Assembly (NCBI GenBank): GCA_043758775.1
Contig: JAYVMU010000009.1
Span: 39,148-103,147 of the forward strand
Origin: JACMMS01 sp043758775
Lineage (GTDB): Bacteria; Pseudomonadota; Gammaproteobacteria; Burkholderiales; Methylophilaceae
Length of the DNA: 64,000 bases
Direction of reading: 5' to 3'
A program made the translations under genes and the position numbers. The notes beneath the pieces are model-generated. The model worked only from the letters and a program-made list of their open reading frames with translations. It was not told where the DNA came from and did not search any database. This document shows, piece after piece, positions 17,760 through 27,796 of this stretch; the first letter of the stretch is position 1, and each line of letters opens with the position of its first letter.

Positions 17760-18731
17760 TTAATTTGATGCACCACCGGCATGTTGTAAGTCAGCATGAT
17801 AACTACTTCTTACCATGGGGCCACTGGCGGTATTATTAAAGCCCATGGCGTCGGCTTTTTGTTTAAAGATATCAAACGTTTGTGGCGTTACGTAACGCAT
17901 GACGGATAAATGATGTACGCTGGGTTGTAAATACTGGCCAAGCGTGAGCATGGCTACATGATGCGCGCGTAAATCTTGCATCACTTGCATAATTTCGTCA
18001 TCGGTTTCGCCCAAACCCAGCATTAGTCCAGATTTAGTTGGAATGTGCGGATACATCTCACCAAAGGTTTTAAGTAAAGTCAGTGAGTTTTGGTAATCAG
18101 AGCCTGGGCGCGCTTGTTTATACAAGCGCGGTACGGTTTCTAAATTATGATTCATCACATCTGGCGGGGCTTTACGCAAAATTTCCATTGCTACTTCTAA
18201 GCGGCCGCGAAAATCCGGCACAAGAATTTCTATTTTGATACCCGGTGATTGCTGGCGTACAGCGTGAATGCAGTCGACAAAATGTTGCGCACCGCCATCG
18301 CGTAAATCATCGCGATCTACGCTAGTAATCACCACATAATTCAATTTCATGGCGGCGATGGTGCGGGCTAAGTTTTCAGGTTCATTGACATCTGGCGGCA
18401 GGGGTTTACCATGTGCTACATCACAGAATGGGCAGCGGCGCGTACAAATGTCGCCCAAAATCATAAACGTAGCAGTGCCACCACTAAAGCATTCACCAAT
18501 ATTAGGGCAACTGGCTTCTTCACACACGGTATGCAGATTATTGTCGCGCAGAATTTTTTTTATCTCTTGAAAGCGTGCGCTATCAGGTACTTTCATGCGT
18601 ATCCAATCGGGTTTACGCATGGTGGGCATAGGGATAATCTTAATCGGGATGCGTGATGTTTTTGCCGCGTCAGTTTCCTTAATTCCCGCAATTTTGCGGC
18701 TAGGTATGACTTTACTTATAACTTCACTCAT
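17760..18731 (-). CDS. lipA: Lipoyl synthase
   Basis: LipA is a radical-SAM enzyme inserting two sulfurs into octanoyl groups on E2/GcvH proteins. The auxiliary cluster cysteines are in CEEASCPNIGEC and the radical-SAM cysteines in CTRRCPFC (about residues 97-104). RSSYHAD near the C-terminus carries the serine ligand. Length 323 is typical. Its ATG shares a base with the lipB stop (TAATG), so the two are translationally coupled. Confidence 0.97.
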   Translation of the reverse strand: MSEVISKVIPSRKIAGIKETDAAKTSRIPIKIIPMPTMRKPDWIRMKVPDSARFQEIKKILRDNNLHTVCEEASCPNIGECFSGGTATFMILGDICTRRCPFCDVAHGKPLPPDVNEPENLARTIAAMKLNYVVITSVDRDDLRDGGAQHFVDCIHAVRQQSPGIKIEILVPDFRGRLEVAMEILRKAPPDVMNHNLETVPRLYKQARPGSDYQNSLTLLKTFGEMYPHIPTKSGLMLGLGETDDEIMQVMQDLRAHHVAMLTLGQYLQPSVHHLSVMRYVTPQTFDIFKQKADAMGFNNTASGPMVRSSYHADLQHAGGASN

Positions 18732-19360
18732 TACGCGTTTTCCAAAATATTTAATTTTTCAGCTAAAGCCGCAACTAAAACTTCACCTACTTGCTGAGGT
18801 GTTTGTTGCATGCCAAGTGCGCTAGTTTGCGTCATTTGTAAGCCTTCATAACCACAAGGATCAATCGCAGTAAATGGTGTTAGATCCATATTCACATTCA
18901 AACTTAAGCCATGATAACAGACATTATTTTTGAGGCGTAAACCGAGTGAGGCTATTTTACGGTCATCTACATAAACACCGGGCGCATCTTGGCGCGCTGT
19001 GGCGGCTATATTGTGTTTTGCCAATAACTCAATGATAGTGTTTTCAATCATGGTCACCAGTTGACGGATGCTGAGTTGGCGCCGTTTTAAGTCGAGTAGC
19101 AAATAGATAATGACCTGACCAACGCCGTGATAAGTGATTTTTCCACCTCTATCGGTCAGTATAACGGGTATATCCCCACGATTTGGCAGCCGCACATTCT
19201 TGCGGTTTAAGCCTAAGGTATAGACTGCATCATGCTGAGTCAGCCAGAGTTCATCTGCTGATTCTGAGTTTCGTGTTGCGCTGAATGCCTGCATGGCGCG
19301 CCAAGTGGTTTCATAGTCAGTGACACTTAAGTCAAGAATAACAATAGACGGTGCAGTCAT
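18731..19360 (-). CDS. lipB: Octanoyl-[ACP]:protein octanoyltransferase
   Basis: LipB moves octanoyl from ACP to lipoyl domains, supplying LipA. Family motifs are DRGGKITYHGVGQ (about 69-81), the lysine in DRKIASLGLR and the catalytic cysteine in AIDPCGYEGL (about 168). The ATG at 19360 is preferred. An in-frame TTG at 19381 would overlap the preceding gene by 11 bases, and residues before this Met are not conserved in the family. Confidence 0.94.
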   Translation of the reverse strand: MTAPSIVILDLSVTDYETTWRAMQAFSATRNSESADELWLTQHDAVYTLGLNRKNVRLPNRGDIPVILTDRGGKITYHGVGQVIIYLLLDLKRRQLSIRQLVTMIENTIIELLAKHNIAATARQDAPGVYVDDRKIASLGLRLKNNVCYHGLSLNVNMDLTPFTAIDPCGYEGLQMTQTSALGMQQTPQQVGEVLVAALAEKLNILENA

Positions 19361-19370
19361 TGCTAATGAG

Positions 19371-19688
19371 TTATAGCGCAACCTTCACCATTGCGTGTGA
19401 AGTCAGTGCACGATAGATATTGTCTAGCTGTAGTTTTGACGTTACATATACCGTGCAAGTAAGGCTGATGTATTTTCCACCCGAACTGCCGCGCATCTCA
19501 ATTTTACTAGCATCAAATTCAGGTGCTAATGGCTGAATGGTTTTGATGATCTCACTGGTGAAATCTGCATGTGTTTCACCCATGACTTTAATCGGAAAAT
19601 CACAGGGAAACTCAATCAGCGTTTCGGTGTGGCCCGTGGCAAATTCATCTATTACATTGACTGAGTTTTTAGGTGTGCTGGCTGTCAT
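19371..19688 (-). CDS. ybeD: DUF493 family protein (YbeD-like)
   Basis: The 105-residue protein has the YbeD pattern: LIEFPCDFPIKVMGE near residue 25, and SSGGKYISLTCTVYVTSKLQLDNIYRAL near 70-97, an ACT-like alpha/beta fold. In many proteobacteria the gene lies between dacA and lipB exactly as here. A regulatory role is suspected because of the fold, but function is not established. Confidence 0.85.
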   Translation of the reverse strand: MTASTPKNSVNVIDEFATGHTETLIEFPCDFPIKVMGETHADFTSEIIKTIQPLAPEFDASKIEMRGSSGGKYISLTCTVYVTSKLQLDNIYRALTSHAMVKVAL

Positions 19689-19709
19689 GATTAATTTTAT
19701 AGTTTGATT

Positions 19710-20861
19710 TTATTTAAACAGTAATTTTAAACTATCCCAAAGTCGGCCAAAAATACCTGCAACTGCGACATCTTTTGACGCAACTAAATTGCGTGTATCA
19801 ATCACCTTGTCATCGAGAGTAAAGCTAATCTTGCCAATGACTTGCCCTTTAGTGATTGGCGCAATCAATGGTTGTTGACTGGTGATTGAAGCTTTTACAC
19901 GGGCATATTCACCTTTGGGTAGAGTTAGATATAGATTATCAGCGACTGTAGCTTCTACGCTATTACTTTGCCCTTTCCATACTTTAACGACATTGACGGC
20001 TTGGGATTTTTTATAAACTAAGGTGGATTCATAAAACTGAAAGCCAAAATTCAGTAGTTTCTGGCTCTCGGTTGCGCGTGCACTATCACTTGGAGCACCT
20101 AGCACCACGGAAATAAACCGATGTCCGTCACGTATAGCTGAGGATATTAAGCAAAAACCAGCTGATTCGGTATGGCCTGTTTTCATACCATCTACTGTAG
20201 GGTCTGACCAAAGCAGGCGGTCACGGTTTGGTTGTTTGATGTTGTTGTATGTGTATTCTTTAATAGAAAAAAGGCGTTTGTATTCACTAGGAAAGTCATG
20301 CACCAGTGCGCTTGCTAGTAGTGATAAATCGTGCGCTGTCGTGTAATGCTGTGGGTCAGGTAGGCCAGTTGCATTCACAAAATGCGTATTTTTCATGCCG
20401 AGGCGTGCCGCCTCTTTATTCATCATGTCAGCAAATAACCCTTCGCTACTAGCTACACCTTCAGCCAAGGCAATTGATGCGTCATTACCTGATTGAATAA
20501 TCACACCATGCAATAGCTCATCGACAGTCACTGGCTTATTGGGCTCAATGAACATTTTCGAGCCTTGAGTTTTCCAAGCTTTTTCGCTCACAGGCAGTAT
20601 CTGGGATAATTGCAACTGACCATTTTTTAATGCGTCAAACACAATATACACAGTCATCAGCTTAGTCAGAGAAGCGGGCTCCACTTTACTCTCACCATTT
20701 TGCTCAGCCACAATCATATTGCTATTAAAGTCTTTTAATACATAAGCTTTTACAGCTAGGGGTGGTGGCGGTGGAACTGGCATGGCTTGGACTGCTTGGC
20801 TAGTAACTGCGGCACTTACAATGGAAAGAGAAAGAACGAGGGTTTTGATTAATTGATACAT
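19710..20861 (-). CDS. dacA: D-alanyl-D-alanine carboxypeptidase (PBP5/6 family)
   Basis: DacA trims the terminal D-Ala of peptidoglycan pentapeptides in the periplasm. A signal peptide (about 1-26) and a proline-rich start are followed by the SxxK serine motif SLTK (64-67), SGN in IIQSGNDAS and KTG in DGMKTGHTES. The C-terminal beta domain (about 285-370) and an amphipathic end (IFGRLWDSLKLLFK) fit membrane attachment. Length 383 is normal. It lies in the rodA-rlpA-dacA-ybeD-lipB order. Confidence 0.94.
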   Translation of the reverse strand: MYQLIKTLVLSLSIVSAAVTSQAVQAMPVPPPPPLAVKAYVLKDFNSNMIVAEQNGESKVEPASLTKLMTVYIVFDALKNGQLQLSQILPVSEKAWKTQGSKMFIEPNKPVTVDELLHGVIIQSGNDASIALAEGVASSEGLFADMMNKEAARLGMKNTHFVNATGLPDPQHYTTAHDLSLLASALVHDFPSEYKRLFSIKEYTYNNIKQPNRDRLLWSDPTVDGMKTGHTESAGFCLISSAIRDGHRFISVVLGAPSDSARATESQKLLNFGFQFYESTLVYKKSQAVNVVKVWKGQSNSVEATVADNLYLTLPKGEYARVKASITSQQPLIAPITKGQVIGKISFTLDDKVIDTRNLVASKDVAVAGIFGRLWDSLKLLFK

Positions 20862-20978
20862 GGCTTCTTTAGGTTGGAGTGGTTTTATTAAATTAATTGG
20901 GCAATCTGAGTGCTGAATAGAGCTTAGAAATCAGCAATTAGTTCATTATACATGGGATTAGTCACTATTGATTCAGCC

Positions 20979-21914
20979 TTATTGATTAACTACTAGCGCG
21001 GTAATAGCTAGTTTTTGCCGTATATTGCTTGCTGCGCTATCAGCATCTTGGCGGCTCATATAAGGTCCTAGTTTTACGCGGTAAAAGCCATCTTTATATA
21101 ATGAGCTTGCAATACCAACTTCATTAGCAAGATCCAAGCTGCCTATTCTAGTTTCAAGTTTTTGTGCGTTGGAGTCACTTTTAAAAGCGCCAACTTGCAC
21201 ATAATATTGTGTGGTTGTTAAGTTTTGGTTGCTCGTGCTGGCCGGTGTTATAGGTGTAGTGGATTCTGCAGCAGATTTGCTGTCACTAGGTTGACTATTA
21301 GTGACTACAGTATTACTGGACTTGAATGTGCTGGCATCAATCGCTTCAATCTCCACATTGCCGCTACCCGTATTGGTCAAGCGTAGTTTGTAGGCGGCAG
21401 CATAAGATAAATCAATAATGCGGTCAGAATGAAACGGGCCTCTATCGTTGACACGTACGATGACTGAACGACCGTTAGCAGGGTTAGTTACCCGAACATA
21501 GCTAGGTAGCGGTAAGGTGGTATGTGCGGCAGACATGGCAAACATGTCATAAACTTCACCGCTAGAAGTCTTTTGACCATGATAGCGTTTGCCATACCAT
21601 GATGCAGTGCCTGTTTGTTTGAAAGGTACATAACTTGTCATTGGCGTATAGCGTGCGCCAAGTGCTGTATATGGCTTATTGGCTCTGGCTAATGGTATTT
21701 CAACACGTGGTACTGCATCAGGAATACTATCAATATCTTTGGGTGGATTGTCAGCTGGGCCATCATCTAGATAATAGCCACCTGGCTTTTTACTGGTTGT
21801 TGTTCCAGCGCTCGGTGCTTTTATAACTGGTCCATTTTTGACCATCGGGGAGCTACCGCACGCCAGCAGTAGCATACTCAGGCTTGTAACGAATAATATC
21901 TTAGCGATTTTCAT
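20979..21914 (-). CDS. rlpA: Septal ring lytic transglycosylase RlpA, lipoprotein
   Basis: The signal with lipobox LLAC (Cys 19) makes it an outer-membrane lipoprotein. The double-psi beta-barrel domain (about 100-190) has GTASWYGKRYHGQKTSSGE and the catalytic-acid region VRVNDRGPFHSDRIIDLS. A Thr/Ser linker leads to a C-terminal SPOR domain (about 235-311, YYVQVGAFKSDSNAQKL) that binds denuded glycan at the septum. Its start overlaps the rodA stop by 4 bases. Confidence 0.93.
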   Translation of the reverse strand: MKIAKILFVTSLSMLLLACGSSPMVKNGPVIKAPSAGTTTSKKPGGYYLDDGPADNPPKDIDSIPDAVPRVEIPLARANKPYTALGARYTPMTSYVPFKQTGTASWYGKRYHGQKTSSGEVYDMFAMSAAHTTLPLPSYVRVTNPANGRSVIVRVNDRGPFHSDRIIDLSYAAAYKLRLTNTGSGNVEIEAIDASTFKSSNTVVTNSQPSDSKSAAESTTPITPASTSNQNLTTTQYYVQVGAFKSDSNAQKLETRIGSLDLANEVGIASSLYKDGFYRVKLGPYMSRQDADSAASNIRQKLAITALVVNQ

Positions 21915-23008
21915 GCAGTAGCCACCAAATTTTTATGTGTATTAATGCTCATCAAGATACCAAAACCCAGCAACAATGTCACCATTGATGTGCCACCATA
22001 ACTAATGAAAGGTAACGGTACGCCCACTACTGGCAGAATGCCACTGACCATGCCAATGTTGACGAAAGTGTAAGTAAAGAACGTCAGTGTGATACTCCCT
22101 GCCAATAATCTGGTAAAGGTGCTTCTGGCATCTGCTGCTATGACTAAGCCGCGGGCAATAATCAAACTAAATAATACCAAAAGTAAAATATTGCCTAACA
22201 TGCCAAACTCTTCACCAAATACAGCAAAAATAAAATCAGTGGTACGTTCGGGCAAAAAGTCTAGTTGTGCTTGTGTGCCATGTAGCCAGCCCTTACCCGG
22301 CATACCGCCAGAGCCCAGTGCAATAGTCGCTTGTATGGTGTGATAGCCGGCGCCGAGCGGATCCTGCGTAGGGTCGATTAAAATTTCAATTCGTTTACGC
22401 TGATAATCATGTAGCATGGACCAAAATACTGGCATCATGGCACCGACGGAAATTGCGCTACCAAGTAAAAATTTCCAGCTTAGGCCAGCTAAAAACAATA
22501 CATAAAACCCTGATGCACTGATAAGCAACGCTGTACCCAAGTCCGGTTGCTTCATGATTAGAGCGACTGGTACTACTAGTAACAATCCTGCAATTGCAAA
22601 ATCGATAATGCTTAAACTGGCTTCACGCTTGGAAAAATACCAGGCAATCATCATCGGCACAGCCAGTCGCATAATTTCAGAGGGTTGGATTTTTGTAACA
22701 CCTAAATTAAGCCAGCGTTTTGCGCCATGACTAGTCGTGCCAAATAGTGCGACGCAAATTAATAACGATACACCGACTATATATAAGGGCAGTGCGGCGC
22801 GCGCTAAATGTTGTGGTTGTACATTGGCAATCAGCCACATGGCAGTTAAAGCAATGGCAATATTAACTACTTGCGTGAGTACGCGATCTAGGCTCTGCCC
22901 TGATGCACTGTAAAGCACAAATAGCCCGACTAGCATAGTGAAAAGCAGGCATCCCATCAAAAAAGAGTCAATGTGTTTGAGCAGACGATGCAGTAGTTGG
23001 TTAATCAT
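21911..23008 (-). CDS. rodA: Rod shape-determining protein RodA (SEDS glycosyltransferase)
   Basis: RodA polymerises peptidoglycan in the elongasome with PBP2. About ten membrane helices are visible, with GAKRWLNLGVTKIQPSEIMRL, KQPDLGTALL and LPFISYGGTSMVTLLLGFG as SEDS signatures. I choose the ATG at 23008 because AGGAAG lies about 10 bases upstream. The ATG at 23026 lies inside mrdA. The gene overlaps the mrdA 3' end by 8 bases. Confidence 0.95.
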   Translation of the reverse strand: MINQLLHRLLKHIDSFLMGCLLFTMLVGLFVLYSASGQSLDRVLTQVVNIAIALTAMWLIANVQPQHLARAALPLYIVGVSLLICVALFGTTSHGAKRWLNLGVTKIQPSEIMRLAVPMMIAWYFSKREASLSIIDFAIAGLLLVVPVALIMKQPDLGTALLISASGFYVLFLAGLSWKFLLGSAISVGAMMPVFWSMLHDYQRKRIEILIDPTQDPLGAGYHTIQATIALGSGGMPGKGWLHGTQAQLDFLPERTTDFIFAVFGEEFGMLGNILLLVLFSLIIARGLVIAADARSTFTRLLAGSITLTFFTYTFVNIGMVSGILPVVGVPLPFISYGGTSMVTLLLGFGILMSINTHKNLVATA

Positions 23009-24986
23009 GCAGTTCTTCTTCCTCAACTGCTGCTGGGCTTACTGATTGGGTGACGCTATTGTTATTAGCACCAGCATGATTGACTACGGCAGAATTGGTT
23101 TGTAATGTGTGTGGTTCTGTTTTGGCCATCTCTGGTAATTTACCTAGTAAGTAATAATCCATTAGCTTACGCACAATTGGGCCCCCAGTCGAACCACCAT
23201 GCTCACCATTTTCTATAATAATAGCAATAGCAATTTTTGGATCATCGGCTGGAGCATAAGCAATTAAAAGCGCATGATCGCGATGGCGCTCATCAAGAGC
23301 CTTGGCATTATATTTCGCTCCTTGTTTAATACCGACCACCTGTGCGGTCCCCGTTTTTGCCGCAATGGTGTAACCGGCACCAGCGCCTAAGGCAACCGCT
23401 GTGCCACCAGGTTGAGTCACGCCCAGCATGCCTTGTTTGACTAATTCTAAATTACTATCGATAAGCGGAATACGTTCTTGTACTACTTCAGGATTGGGGT
23501 GATTAATGCCAGTTCTAACATCGGTAATACTGCTGACCAATCGTGGGCGCATTGCTACGCCCTTGTTGGCTAGTATTGCCGTAGCTTGCGCTAACTGTAA
23601 TGGTGTGACTAAGGTGTAGCCTTGTCCAATACCAACAATCACCGTCTCGCCCATGTACCAAGGCTGTTTGTAGCGACGTATCTTCCATTCTGGAGTAGGC
23701 AGCAAACCTGCAGCTTCCCCTTTTATATCGATGTTGGTTTTTTGTCCAAAACCAAAATGGCGCACAAAATCTGTTAATTTTTCTATGCCCATTTCCATGG
23801 CAAGCCCATAAAAGAACGTATCACAAGAGACGGTAATCGCACGTACGATATCGACATGGCCATGACCGCCAGGTTTCCAGTCGCGATATTGATGGCTACT
23901 ATTAGGCAACATATAATAGCCAGGATCGCTAATACTAAATGGTGGCAAACGCTTACCTGCTTCTAAACCTGCTAGGGCAGCAAATGGTTTAAAGGTCGAT
24001 CCGGGTGGGTAAATGCCGCGTAGAGGACGATTGATTAGTGGCTTATCTAAAGATTCATTCAACTGTTTCCAGCTATCAGAATCAATGCCATCGACAAATA
24101 AATTTGGATCAAATGATGGTTCGCTGACAAAAGCTAATACTTCGCCATTTTTTGGATTGATTGCTACTAACGCGCCACGTTTTTCGCCAAAAGATTCTTC
24201 GGCAATTGACTGTAATTTACTATCAACCGACAAAATAATATTGTCACCAGGAATGGGTGGCTTACTAGACAATACTCGAACCGCATGACCATCTGCGTCA
24301 ATTTCCACCTGCTGAAAGCCAGTGGTGCCATGCAATTGTTTTTCATAATATTGTTCAATGCCGCTTTTGCCAATGTGGTCAGACCCTTTGTAATTGGATA
24401 AATCACCTGACTCATCTAGGGCTTCTAAATCTTTATCATTGATACGCCCAATGTAGCCTATCATATGTGCACCTAGCTTACCTTGCGGGTAGTGCCTAAA
24501 TAGGCGCGATTTAATTTCCACCCCAGGAAACCGGTAGCGATTGACCGCAAAGCGTGCGGCTTCAACCTCATTGAGATGCGTACGCAATGGTACGCTTTCA
24601 AAGTTATGGCTTTGTGCGCGGAATTTGTTAAATTGTTTGCGGTCCAGGCTTGAAATCTCGACCAGTTTGCTTATTTCATTAATTGTTTCATCTAGATTTT
24701 TAACTTTTGAAGGTGTTACTTCTAATGTATAAACAAAAAAGTTATGCGCTAAAATGACGCCGTTTCTATCTGTAATCAGGCCGCGATTGGGTACGATAGG
24801 TATGAGTGAAATACGGTTATTTTCCGCAAGCGTCTGATAGTAATTATATTTTTTTACTTCCAAAAAGTAAAAGCGCATACCTAATATACTGAAGCAAACA
24901 ATGACTAGCAAACCTAATACGCCCAACCTTAAGCGGAAATTATCCTGCTCATGCTGGTAGTTCCTAATTTCTTTGCGCGATATCAT
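23001..24986 (-). CDS. mrdA: Penicillin-binding protein 2 (elongation transpeptidase)
   Basis: PBP2 cross-links new glycan in the rod complex. One N-terminal membrane helix (about 20-42) precedes the pedestal domain and the transpeptidase domain. Catalytic motifs are STFK in PPGSTFKPFAAL (about 330), SCD in ITVSCDTFFYG and KTGTAQ (about 548). The C-terminal tail after about 630 is low-complexity and rich in Asn, Thr and Glu. Length 661 is slightly long. It follows mreD by about 40 bases. Confidence 0.95.
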   Translation of the reverse strand: MISRKEIRNYQHEQDNFRLRLGVLGLLVIVCFSILGMRFYFLEVKKYNYYQTLAENNRISLIPIVPNRGLITDRNGVILAHNFFVYTLEVTPSKVKNLDETINEISKLVEISSLDRKQFNKFRAQSHNFESVPLRTHLNEVEAARFAVNRYRFPGVEIKSRLFRHYPQGKLGAHMIGYIGRINDKDLEALDESGDLSNYKGSDHIGKSGIEQYYEKQLHGTTGFQQVEIDADGHAVRVLSSKPPIPGDNIILSVDSKLQSIAEESFGEKRGALVAINPKNGEVLAFVSEPSFDPNLFVDGIDSDSWKQLNESLDKPLINRPLRGIYPPGSTFKPFAALAGLEAGKRLPPFSISDPGYYMLPNSSHQYRDWKPGGHGHVDIVRAITVSCDTFFYGLAMEMGIEKLTDFVRHFGFGQKTNIDIKGEAAGLLPTPEWKIRRYKQPWYMGETVIVGIGQGYTLVTPLQLAQATAILANKGVAMRPRLVSSITDVRTGINHPNPEVVQERIPLIDSNLELVKQGMLGVTQPGGTAVALGAGAGYTIAAKTGTAQVVGIKQGAKYNAKALDERHRDHALLIAYAPADDPKIAIAIIIENGEHGGSTGGPIVRKLMDYYLLGKLPEMAKTEPHTLQTNSAVVNHAGANNNSVTQSVSPAAVEEEELHD

Positions 24987-25025
24987 CAGCTTTAAATCTT
25001 ATGGCGTTTTGAGTAGCTGGCGCAA

Positions 25026-25502
25026 TTAGCGTTTGTTATGGTGGTGTTGACCACTGACGATCATATAAATTTGCCACACAATAATACTGGTAAAGCAAGG
25101 GAAAAAATAATGCCAATTTGGTATATCGTGCCCCGCAAATAACTTGAGTACCAAGATGGTAAATTGCGATAGTAACAGTAATACGAACACGTATGCAGTC
25201 TGTTGCCATATGTTGTACAACACCAAACGGCGCTGATAATTGGCTGCAAAAAATGCAGTGAGCGTATACGCTAAAGCAAACTGACCAAATAAGCCGCCAG
25301 TGGCTAAATCTACTAATAAGCCTGCAAACCAAGCCGTGCCAATATTACACAGCTGTGGTGCACGCAGTATCCAAAAAATAAGCACTAGCAATACAAAGTC
25401 TGGGCGAAATACGATGTCCTGGCCAAACCAGGGCAGTAAATTTGCAATAAATGCAAAAAATAGCGTCAGATAAACTTTAAAAATATTAGTTTGATGGCGC
25501 AT
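25026..25502 (-). CDS. mreD: Rod shape-determining protein MreD
   Basis: The small membrane protein (158 residues from this start) has five or six helices and the MreD signatures LPWFGQDIVFRPDFVLLVLIFWILRAP and DLATGGLFGQFALAYT. The open frame extends upstream to 25592 within mreC. The ATG at 25502 gives the usual length and a 17-base overlap with mreC, consistent with coupling. It links MreC to the rest of the elongasome. Confidence 0.9.
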   Translation of the reverse strand: MRHQTNIFKVYLTLFFAFIANLLPWFGQDIVFRPDFVLLVLIFWILRAPQLCNIGTAWFAGLLVDLATGGLFGQFALAYTLTAFFAANYQRRLVLYNIWQQTAYVFVLLLLSQFTILVLKLFAGHDIPNWHYFFPCFTSIIVWQIYMIVSGQHHHNKR

Positions 25503-26565
25503 GAGGTTGGGCTGTATTTTGTGTGGTGTGGGCTGCAGTATCCTTGCTGGTGATAGGCTTGGCGTCGGCAGGTAGGGCATTACCAATTGCAACTGCTTTT
25601 AGCGCGTTGCTGTCAGTAGTGCTACCACCCAGCTTAACACTATGGTTTGTAGTAGCACCAGTGCTAATGGTTTTGGTGTCAGTTGCCGCGGGAGCAGTTT
25701 CAGGTGGGATGCTCAATAATAACACCTGCTTATGGTTATTGACGCCTGCCACTGGCATGCAAATGATATGCGCAAAAGGCGAATCAGGATTGCGCTCAAT
25801 TTTAATTACTGTTGCAATTGCCAGCCCTGCTGGATAAACACCATCAATACCAGAAGTGACTAATTTATCACCTTGAATGATGTCAACATTGGCCGGTAAA
25901 TAAGGTAAATCCAGTGTGCTGTCTCGACCTTGGCCAAAAGCAATGGCACGTAAATTATTACGCTCAATTTGAACCGGAATAGATAAGCCTTTGTCGATAA
26001 TCAATGTAACCTCACTACTGAAGGGGTACACGCGGGTGACTTGCCCGATTACGCCCACTGCATCAACCACTGCTTGCCCTGCAACGATACCTTGCGCACT
26101 ACCGCGATTGACGACTACTTTGTGTGTAAATGGGTCGCGACCCATATGGATGATCTCACCCAAAGTGGATGTTTGCTTAGGCGCAGGATTAGCGCTTAGC
26201 AAGCTACGTAAGTGATTATTTTCCGCCTCTATTGTAGTTAAGCGCTGTAAAGCCACGCTTTGTTGAAAGGCTTGCGCTTTGAGCGCAGCATTTTCTTTAA
26301 TTAAATTATTATGTGATGAGAAATAAGTAGTCGTGTCGCGATATGACTCAGAAGGCATGTTGGCTACTATTTCTAGCGGGTTGACGGCCGTCACTAAAAT
26401 TAAGCGTGCCTTTGTCAGGTAATTTAAACGTGAGTCTACTGCCATAAAGGCAAGTGACAGCGCCGCAAAAAAAATCAAGCGCGCGAAAGGACTCGCACCG
26501 CGTACAAAAAAAGCGGGCGATGGTTGCGGTTCTAGCTTTTGATGTACACCCTTAATTAAGCCCAC
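25486..26565 (-). CDS. mreC: Rod shape-determining protein MreC
   Basis: MreC is a periplasmic scaffold activating PBP2-RodA. A short cytosolic start and one membrane helix (about 26-44) are followed by a coiled coil (about 75-115) and the beta-rich domain, where GRDPFTHKVVVNRGS, GVIGQV and VTSGIDGVYPAGL are typical. The C-terminal 80 residues are Thr/Ala-rich and low-complexity. Length is 359. About 90 bases separate it from mreB. Confidence 0.93.
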   Translation of the reverse strand: MGLIKGVHQKLEPQPSPAFFVRGASPFARLIFFAALSLAFMAVDSRLNYLTKARLILVTAVNPLEIVANMPSESYRDTTTYFSSHNNLIKENAALKAQAFQQSVALQRLTTIEAENNHLRSLLSANPAPKQTSTLGEIIHMGRDPFTHKVVVNRGSAQGIVAGQAVVDAVGVIGQVTRVYPFSSEVTLIIDKGLSIPVQIERNNLRAIAFGQGRDSTLDLPYLPANVDIIQGDKLVTSGIDGVYPAGLAIATVIKIERNPDSPFAHIICMPVAGVNNHKQVLLLSIPPETAPAATDTKTISTGATTNHSVKLGGSTTDSNALKAVAIGNALPADAKPITSKDTAAHTTQNTAQPHAPSN

Positions 26566-26657
26566 AGTTTAGGGCTTTCAAATAGTGATATTGGTAGCCG
26601 TGAGTAATCCGCATGCTAGATAAAATGGGCAATATTAACTGGGTAGAATGTGATTGA

Positions 26658-27701
26658 TTACTCGTGTGAGAATACGTTACCCAATTTATCCATTTCTTCC
26701 AAAGCACGGCCACAGCCACGCGCCACGCAAGTGAGTGGATCTTCGGCTACAATCACAGGTAAGCCGGTTTCTTCCACCAACAAACGGTCTAAGTCACGTA
26801 ATAACGCGCCGCCACCTGTCAGTACCATGCCTTTTTCGGAAATATCTGCACCAAGTTCTGGCGGTGTTTGTTCTAGTGCTGATTTTACTGCACCTACAAT
26901 TGAATTAAGTGGCTCGGTTAGAGCTTCTAAAATTTCGTTACTTGAAATAGTAAATTTACGTGGTAGACCTTCAGCCATATTACGACCTGTCACTTCCATC
27001 TCAAGCACTTCTGAACCTGGAAAAGCTGAGCCAATTTTTTTCTTAATATTCTCGGCCGTAGGCTCTGAAATTTGCATACCATAATTGCGACGGATGTAAT
27101 CAATAATGGCTTGGTCAAATTTATCGCCACCTACGCGCTCAGATTTAGCGTAAACAATACCACCAAGTGAGATAACGCCAACCTCCGTGGTGCCACCACC
27201 GATATCCACTACCATAGAGCCTGTGGCCTCAGCGACAGGCATGCCGGCGCCAATAGCAGCGGCCATGGGTTCTTCAATTAAAAAAACTTGCTTAGCACCA
27301 GCGCGCTCTGCTGATTCTTTAATCGCACGGCGCTCAACTTGAGTAGAGCCAACTGGCACACAGATGATGATGCGTGGGCTAGGTGAAAACCAACGTGATT
27401 CATGTACTTTTTTGATGAAATGTTTAAGCATTTGCTCCGTGATGGTGAAGTCAGCAATCACGCCGTCTTTCATTGGGCGAATCGCTTGAATGTTGCCAGG
27501 CGCACGGCCTAGCATGCCTTTAGCCTCAGAACCTACGGCTAACAGCATTTTTTTGCCGTTAGGTCCGCCTTCCAAGCGTATGGCAACAACAGACGGTTCA
27601 TCAAGTACGATGCCTTTTCCGCGTGAGTAAATGAGAGTGTTTGCTGTACCTAAATCAATGGCTAAATCGTTTGAGAAATAACTGTTTATAAAACCGAACA
27701 T
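26658..27701 (-). CDS. mreB: Rod shape-determining protein MreB (bacterial actin)
   Basis: MreB forms membrane-bound filaments directing lateral wall synthesis. The start MFGFINSYFSNDLAIDLGTANTL is the family start with the membrane-binding loop, and DIGGGTTEVGV and GGALLRDLDRLL are nucleotide-binding signatures. The ATG at 27701 has AGGATAA upstream. The open frame reaches 27752, but those residues are not in the family. It heads the fifteen-gene minus-strand run. Confidence 0.97.
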   Translation of the reverse strand: MFGFINSYFSNDLAIDLGTANTLIYSRGKGIVLDEPSVVAIRLEGGPNGKKMLLAVGSEAKGMLGRAPGNIQAIRPMKDGVIADFTITEQMLKHFIKKVHESRWFSPSPRIIICVPVGSTQVERRAIKESAERAGAKQVFLIEEPMAAAIGAGMPVAEATGSMVVDIGGGTTEVGVISLGGIVYAKSERVGGDKFDQAIIDYIRRNYGMQISEPTAENIKKKIGSAFPGSEVLEMEVTGRNMAEGLPRKFTISSNEILEALTEPLNSIVGAVKSALEQTPPELGADISEKGMVLTGGGALLRDLDRLLVEETGLPVIVAEDPLTCVARGCGRALEEMDKLGNVFSHE

Positions 27702-27796
27702 ATTGTAATTATCCTGTAATTGCTTGCATGAGCTATCAATTTGCACCGCCATTTTTGTATTGTTTATGGACTGAAGGGCTACAAGTGATGCTTAAA